DNA of 64,000 nucleotides, taken from Corella eumyota (lineage: Eukaryota > Chordata > Ascidiacea > Phlebobranchia > Corellidae). Where the stretch lies: assembly GCA_963082875.1 (NCBI GenBank), contig OY720102.1, positions 13,552,990 to 13,616,989 on the forward strand. The letters are read 5' to 3'. The notes below the pieces were generated by a model. That model searched no databases. It was given only the letters and a program-made list of their open reading frames with translations, and was not told the DNA's origin. Made by a program: the position numbers and the translations under genes. Each line of letters opens with the position of its first letter. Position 1 is the first letter of the stretch. Below, one piece after another: positions 24,901 to 33,900 of the stretch.

Positions 24901-27900
24901 CAATTTTGTCAAAGCAACTTTTGTTACTTGACTTCAGTTTAATTTCCCTTTTTTATTTTAGTAAAGTTTATTTTGCTGATTTTTTTAAGAGATTGTGTAG
25001 TTGCAGGTTTTTTTAAATTATGTTCGAATTTTTCCAACTTGCACGAGGAAACATTATTTTGAAAATTGGTCGCGTAGTTTTTGAGAATATTGTCAATAGA
25101 AAAAGTCCCTGTGCTTGCGAGTCACATGACGCACAACATCATTGTCGTTAGCTCATATGCTGGCAGACATAGAGAATTATTTTTATTTTACCCTTTTAAC
25201 CATTTGTTGTACTTTTTTAAATTTTTTCGCAGGAAACAAACTTAACATAAAAAGCAATATTTAGCAATACTATGTAAGACATTTCTTACTTTTAAAGTAT
25301 TTCAATTAAGTAGGCCGTATTTGAAAAATTCTTACAAGTTAAGGGTATGTTGCTAGTTTTAAAAATTTACCAGTCAGAAACGGTTACAAACACTTACAAA
25401 AATACACAAAAACTAAGTATTATTGAAGCAAAGTTTACCACTAAAACGCGAGCGTAGGGATTTTCTCTATATACAATATTTACCTTTAAATCTCAATATT
25501 CTGAAAACAAACTTTATTAACATTAAAGGTACCAGTTTGAATGAAAATGTACAGCTGAGATCCTCTGCTTCAAATCAGGTTTTAACTTTAAATTTGTCAA
25601 AAAAATAAATATTTACAAAGTTGTGTCATATTTACATTAGAGACACAGTTTAAATATAATTAATTAACTAATTAAAGTTATTAGAGATGTTTCAAAAATT
25701 ATTTAAGCTCTATTGCAAGAATTGTAAAGTTTTTGAAATAAATGTTTACTTATTTTCAAACATTTTGAAAATTAAATTTATGCTTTCAGCTAACTCCTAA
25801 AAAATCCAAATCTTTTGTCGAACGTTTTCGAAAATTTTTTTCAAAACCAACAGAAAAAGGTAAAAGAAAAAAATATTCTTAGTAAATTTATATGTTATTA
25901 TTTAATTTAAGGTTTTAATTTTAATAACTTTGTAACAAAACTGAGAAATTTTTATCAGTACAGTTAATATAGAATCTTGGGCGGATTTTTATTTTGTGAT
26001 GGGCTTTGTTGTATGAACTTTAAAGTAATTTAGAACTAATCTTGATCCAGAACCAAGGCCAGAAAATAAAAGTGAAGCAAAATATTGTAAAACGTTAACA
26101 AAAAAGTTAACTACTCTATAATATATACAATATAAATATATGACAATTAATAATTTTTTGTTTTAGATAATTCTTTATGTAAACAACTTTCCATCAAGTG
26201 TTTTGAGCAAGCTAAAAGTTTTGCCCATGAATTCTGCTCTCCTGTCCAGTTAGACAAACAATTAGAATTTGTTGAGTTAGAACTTGTTGAATATTCTTCC
26301 ACTGATATTGAAGATTTAGATTTAGTTGATCACTTTCATACCAGAAAAGAACAATTTGAAAGAATGTCCAAGTTAACTCAACCTGGCAAACACTATGGCA
26401 CAAAGATTAAAGTAACTAAAGTATTTGAATTAGCAAAAAGAAATGCTGAAGCAGCAGCTGAATGGAAATTCAACAAAGAGCCAAGAAATATAGCTGAACG
26501 ACTTGAATTAGACAAGAAAAAAAGAGACTTTATTAAAATACATTCTAAAGTTGTGGCTCTTGTTGGGCACGCAGGGACTGGCAAATCAACTTTTATTAAA
26601 ATTCTGATTCAGGAAATTGTTTCTGAAAATAGCGACTTTCTTCAGAATATAAAATTTATATTCTGCATTATTTTGCGATCAGTTGATTTTCGTGAAAAAA
26701 TGTCGATTTTTAGATTTCTTGTTACAAATTCATCCATTGATTGGGATAAGCCAGAATCTACTGATGTAGAATCATTTAATTGCATTAAAAACAGTTCTGA
26801 CACTATCCTTATCTTTGATGGACTGGATGAAGCTGATAGTACTACTTTAGGGAAAGCACCCAAAAACTTGGTATCTACAAATGGCTCTGCTGAAGATTTT
26901 CTAAAAAACATTTTTAATGGAAAGTTATTTCCCAATGCTTATAAGTTTATCACTTCTCGACCAAGGCAAATGTATGAGTGGGATCCTTCTTGCAGACCTA
27001 TCTTAGTGTTAAAACTACTTGGTTTCAATAAGGAAGCACAAGAAAATATTTGCAGGCAAATATGTGGGGAAAATTCACCTAAAGTCTTAACCTTCTTACA
27101 AGATCATCCAGATATTAATGCTTACAATTATGTTCCTGTCAACTGCATTCTATCCATGCACTGCATCAATCAAGCAATTTTGTCTGGCTCTGAAGTTAAT
27201 CTAAAAACTATCACAAGTGTTATGCTTACTCAGCTAACTCCTAAAAAATCCAAATCTTTTGTCGAACGTTTTCGAAAATTTTTTTCAAAACCAACAGAAA
27301 AAGGTAAAAGAAAAAAATATTCTTAGTAAATTTATATGTTATTATTTAATTTAAGGTTTTAATTTTAATAACTTTGTAACAAAACTGAGTAATTTTTATC
27401 AGTACAGTTAATATAGAATTTTGGGCGGATTTTTATTTTGTGATGGGCTTTGTTGTATAAACTTTAAAGTAATTTAGAACTAATCTTGATCCAAAACCAA
27501 GGCCAGAAAATAAAAGTGAAGCAAAATATTGTAAAACGTTAACAAAGAAGTTAACTACTCTATAATATATACAATATAAATATATGACAATTAATAATTT
27601 TTTGTTTTAGATAATTCTTTATGTAAACAACTTTCCATCAAGTGTTTTGAGCAAGCTAAAAGTTTTGCCCATGAATTCTGCTCTCCTGTCCAGTTAGACA
27701 AACAATTAGAATTTGTTGAGTTAGAACTTGTTGAATATTCTTCCACTGATATTGAAGATTTAGATTTAGTTGATCACTTTCATACCAGAAAAGAACAATT
27801 TGAAAGAATGTCCAAGTTAACTCAACCTGGCAAACACTACGGTACAAAGATTAAAGTAACTAAAGTATTTGAATTAGCAAAAAGAAATGCTGAAGCAGCA

Positions 27901-30900
27901 GCTGAATGGAAATTCAACAAAGAGCCAAGAAATATAGCTGAACGACTTGAATTAGACAAGAAAAAAAGAGACTTTATTAAAATACATTCTAAAGTTGTGG
28001 CTCTTGTTGGGCACGCAGGGACTGGCAAATCAACTTTTATTAAAATTCTGATTCAGGAAATTGTTTCTGAAAATAGCGACTTTCTTCAGAATATAAAATT
28101 TATATTCTGCATTATTTTGCGATCAGTTGATTTTCGTGAAAAAATGTCGATTTTTAGATTTCTTGTTACAAATTCATCCATTGATTGGGATAAGCCAGAA
28201 TCTACTGATGTAGAATCATTTAATTGCATTAAAAACAGTTCTGACACTATCCTTATCTTTGATGGACTGGATGAAGCTGATAGTACTACTTTAGGGAAAG
28301 CACCCAAAAACTTGGTATCTACAAATGGTTCTGCTGAAGATTTTCTAAAAAACATTTTTAATGGAAAGTTATTTCCCAATGCTTATAAGTTTATCACTTC
28401 TCGACCAAGGCAAATGTATGAGTGGGATCCTTCTTGCAGACCTATCTTAGTGTTAAAACTACTTGGTTTCAATAAGGAAGCACAAGAAAATATTTGCAGG
28501 CAAATATGTGGGGAAAATTTACCTAAAGTCTTAACCTTCTTACATGATCATCCAGATATTAATGCTTACAATTATGTTCCTGTCAACTGCATTCTATCCA
28601 TGCACTGCATCAATCAAGCAATTTTGTCTGGCTCTGAAGTTAATCTAAAAACTATCACAAGTGTTATGCTTACTTCTTTAAAGCATTATATGAGGTCAGA
28701 TCATTTTCCTGACAACACAAAAGTTCCTGAGAACGAATTTAAATGTCTAGCTTATCTTGCCTGGAATGGGTTTGAGCAGAAAAAAATTATTTTTGATCAA
28801 AAAGACATTAAAAAGGCTGGAATTACTGAAAAAATGCTTAAAACTTTTCTTGACACTTTTGTTTATGATTTTTCAAACATGAAAGTCAAGATATTAGAAG
28901 GAGACAAACGAAGCAACTTCAGTCATCTCACCTGGCAAGAACTGTTTGCTGCCATGTATTTATTCTTATGGGCAAGTCTGGATGAATTTCAAAAATGTGT
29001 TCCACAGTTTTCCACTAGTCGATGGGAAGTAGTCACAAAATTTCTGTTTGGGTTTTACAGTTCCAAAGATTTGTCTGAATTTCAATCTGGTTCTTCAACA
29101 GCTTATGATGAGAAACAAGCTGTTCTAAAAACATATGCTAAAGATTTGTGTAAAAATGTTAATTCTTCAACAACTATTATTGAACTTAGCAGTTATTTGT
29201 ATGAATCCAACGATGATGACCTCAACCAGTCTGTTCTAAGTATTCTACCTGATCAGTTAGACCGTGAGTTTAAGGAAACGATGTTGCCGAGTGACTACAT
29301 CCATTTTGGCTACTTGTTTGAACAATTGACCAAACCTCTTTCTTTAAGGATGAGGTTAGAAAGAGGAGAAGATGACCACTCTCAACTGCTTAGTATCTTT
29401 AAAGGTTTAAAAGTGAAGGTAAGCAAAAATATTATTGTTATTTTGAATATGATGCCCAGGTTTAATTTACACAGGAAATTTATTTACTAAAGTAGATAAA
29501 ATCACCAAAATTTATAGATTTGTATTCAATATTATTTTAATAATTCTGTAGTTATAATAAAACTCTTTGTTTGAATAAGTAATTTGCAATTTTGTAGAAA
29601 GTAAAATTATAACAATGCTCATACTATGTAACAATGGTCCATTGTTAAGCTACAATCCCCCATTTTGTACTTTCCACAAATTACATTATTTAATAAATAA
29701 AAGTTTTATTAAATTTTGAAAGCAAAACTTAACATTCTTTACCTGAATACAAAATAAATTTAAAATATTAAATAAAAAATAATGTAAAAACATTAAACTT
29801 TTAGTATTTAGTATGCCTACTTAAAGCAGGCAGCTTTATATTACTATAAAGGTAGGTTACAAAACTATTGGGGTTAAATTAACAAGAGGGGGTAAATGTA
29901 TAAAATTACATCCTTGATTTTTTTTTTGTATTGATTAACACAGTCGATAGCAACAAACATTTTAGGTTTACGTAACAAGTCTTATTATTTACAATTATAA
30001 CAAAGAAAACAGAAATCGATGTTAACTTTAAATTGTTTTCACATAAAAAAACTCTCATAAAATATTGATCCAAACAAAGCTTAAAATAATTTGTTTTATA
30101 AACTAAAAAATTGGGTTAAAATACTATTTACCCCTATATTATTGCTGGGGATTTTATTATTACCCCTAAATATTTTTGTACTCACTGGGTTAACTGCAAA
30201 TTATTGTTATATAAATATCTGGGCTTAAATTATTTAAAGTTATTAAAACTAAATTTTAAATTTATTTAAACTAGCTTTAAATAAGAATTAAAATGTTGAT
30301 AATTATTATTTTAATTCAAAATGCTCATAATTTCTATTTTATAAAGAATACATTTTTTAAAACTTTTTCTTAGGTAATTAAATTAAAGTAATCTTTAAAT
30401 TAGGTAAAATATAAATTTTGTTTTAGATAAAGTTGGACTTATCACATAATGAAATTAGTGATGAAGTTGCAACATTACTGGGTGAGGTTATTGACAAGTT
30501 TGAGGAACTTAATATTAGTGAGTGTAACATCACAGAAGTTGGTGGATTGGCCATTGCTAGAGGTTGTTCAAAACTAACACATCCTGTAAGTATATTTCTT
30601 TATTGCTTGGTATTTTTAAATTTATTATTTAAACAAGCACTAGATTTAAATAACATTTAATAATAAAATTACTTTATGTAATAACAAAACTTTTTTATTT
30701 AGTTTATAGAAATATAAACACAAATTTATTTTTAATTTTATAACAAGAAGTAAAAAAGGTCACAATGCCCATTAACTTTAACAATGGGTCATTGTTAAGT
30801 TATAATATATTGTATTATATTTAAATAAAATTATTTTTTGTATTTCCTCAGGATCAAATTATTTAAAAATTAAAAGTTTTAAAGAAATATTTAAAACAAA

Positions 30901-33900
30901 ATTTTACTTTGTTAAAATTTTACTTTGTTTTTGTTAAAACTTAAAATGAACAAAAATAATTAAATTTAACAATTAATACATTTTTTTATTGACATTAAAC
31001 CAATTCAATTTTAAACATTTAAATATTTTGGCTGATTTATTAAAAAACGATTTATAAATTAACAGTAAAATTTTAATAAAAAAATAAGTGTGGAGTTATT
31101 AAAGTCGAGTTAACATAATCCTCGATTAACTTTTTATTTTTTTTGTGTTATTAAAGTCAAGTTAAACTCGGATTAACTAATCCTAGTTTAACTTGCGATA
31201 TTTGATTAAAAACTCGTCTAAACCGGTTTGAAATCGCTATAGCGAATCAAAACAGCGAACAACAATTTTTGTTGATTTTCAGTGTAACCAAGGACGTTTT
31301 CTTCACTTTTTTGCACGAGATTCAAGTTTTTGTAAATAATAAGGCTAAACGTGAATTTGAAGGGTTTTAGTAATAATTTAACATTTGACTTTCTTTATTG
31401 AGTTAGACTTAGTTAAGATTAGTTACTGTTAGTTAAGAAAAAACAGGCCCTTAGCCTATTCAGGCTTAATACTACTATTATAAAAAAATAAATGCTATAG
31501 AAACTTTTAACACAAATTGTTCTTAAATATTGTCAATAGGAACAAACGATTATTAAGTAATTTTTTATTAAAATGGATACTTTGGAAATTGTTGAAATAA
31601 CAAATACAAATTACGAAATTCGCAAAAACGATTAAAAGATATCACGAATCCCCTGGAAAAATATACAGAAAGAGAAATAGTCCAGCGTTACAGATTTAAT
31701 AAAAATAGCATTTTACAGCTTTATAACATTATTGAAAAAGATTTAAGTTTAAAAATTAGAAGCCATGGTGTTTCAGCATTGTTGCAACTTTTGGTAATTC
31801 TTAGGTTTTATGCAACAGGGAATTTGCAATGCAGTGATGGAGACTTAGTTGGGGTACATAGATGCACGGTGTGCCTTATCGTACATCGGATTTCTAAGGG
31901 ATTTTCAATTCCACTTCGAACACGTCTGGACAATTCAATAATTATAATAGTTGCGATTATGTGTCTTCATAATTTTGCACTAAAAACAAGGCAAGAAGAA
32001 ACTGGCACCTTATGACGCTAAAATCCCAGTTATTGAAACACATGGAGGAGCTAGTCATTCATTGGCTGGGTGAGCTGTGCGAGACCAAATAATAAATAAC
32101 TATTTTCAATAATATTTAAATTTAAGAAGAAAGTTTTATGCTAATATAGTTAGACTGCATAAAAATTTTTGTTTATGTGTTTTATAAAATCTTTTTGTAG
32201 CTAGGAATAAAATAAATAAAAAAAATTAGAACTCTTAACTACGATCAAAGCGAAGGAGAACTGTTGAAATTGGTAAAATCTTATCCAGTTATAACTTCAA
32301 AATTAACAAATTCTTCTACCACAACTGCAAAAAAAGCTTGGGTTGATTTAACAAAAAAACTTAATTTAATCGGTATATGATGCAATAGAACACCAGAAAA
32401 TTTACAAAATTTATACAAAAATATTTAAAAAAAAGCCAAATCAGCTAATATAGAACAAAAAAGAGAAATTAGAAGAACAGGAGGTGGCCCACCACCTAAT
32501 CCCATTAGCCCTTTTACACAGAAAGTCATTTGTGAGTAACAATTATATTTTTATGATAAACCAAATAACACACAACGATAAATTTACTGCAAACCTGCAA
32601 AACTTTGTTTTAAATAATAGCTTTAATTCCCAATGAAATCAATTCACTGCATAACAGTTTAGATGATGATGATGCCTTGCTGATTCTTTATCTTACTGGT
32701 AGCACCCCAGTCATGATCAAATTGTTACTGAATGTTCTTCAAATGGAGAAATTTTTATAGAATGTAAAGAATTACCAGGTTAAATTTTATGTTGTGAATA
32801 TTATTACCAAAAAGAGTTCTAGTTTAAAAAAGGAGTTACAAATATGTAATTTTATGTTGTAAAAAAAAAAAAAATTATGTTGTAAAAAAAGTAATACCAG
32901 TCTATTCATAGATGTTGTAGTACAAGATTCACTTAAGGAAAAACAAAAAAATAGTGTCAATCAAGTACTAAGTAAGTCAATGCAAAAAAATAAATATTGT
33001 TGTCACCTTTAAGTTTAGTAATTTTTGTAATGAAGTTATTTAAATAATTTAAAAAAAAGGTCTTTAAAAAGAAAAAGCAATTCTGGTGACGTAAGGGAGG
33101 CAAAAATCTTACTACTTAGGCAGGAAATAGAAAATAAAAAAGAAATTCATATACTAACCAAAAAGTTACTAATAAAGAACCAAGAAATAAATATAAAAGA
33201 ACACGATTTAAAAATGAAAGAACTTGAAATCAAAATAGAGCAAACAAAAAATTTAAAAAATTACAGAGCAGTAAAGCATGTTTAAACAACTTTTATGAAA
33301 TTTAATAGTTTGCATATTTATTTATTGTATTATTTATGTTTTTAAATTTTGTTACTCAAAAAAATAGTTATCAATAAAATTTAAATAAAAGGGTTTTACC
33401 ACTTTGCATGAATATAATACCAAAGCTTTTCTAGATTGAAAATATAATATCCTGTCCAAAATAGGTATTTACTAAGAGCAAAATGCTTAAAACCATCATC
33501 GCGCATTTCCTTGTTTAGCCAAGCCAGGGTGGACGGTTTTTAACTTCAACGACATAAAAGTATTCTCCAAACTTCGTGACCTGCCCATTGTTAGGGATTG
33601 ACAGGATGTTTGTAATTTCTAATTTCAATAGCTTCAATAAAGGTTGAATATATTGCCAAATTTATTTGGCAAAGCCCATATAAAATTTAGGTTGTAACTG
33701 ACTATACACATTTTATATGCATTTAACAGGAGACAAAAGTAGATAAAATACCTTACAATGATATGTCTGGTACATCACTGACGATTTACGGACTGACTAA
33801 AGCCATTACAACCAGTACTAACTTACTAAATATACAACTTTGCTTTGCTGTTGTATTGTTTTCAATAAGCTACCTATGAATTACTATTGACTCTGTCCAA

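Noticed and set aside
26393-26935. Minus-strand frames opposite the NACHT exons (also in 27656-28379 and 54921-55463)
   Set aside because: Shadows of the conserved NACHT coding sequence; they recur only because the NACHT exon does.
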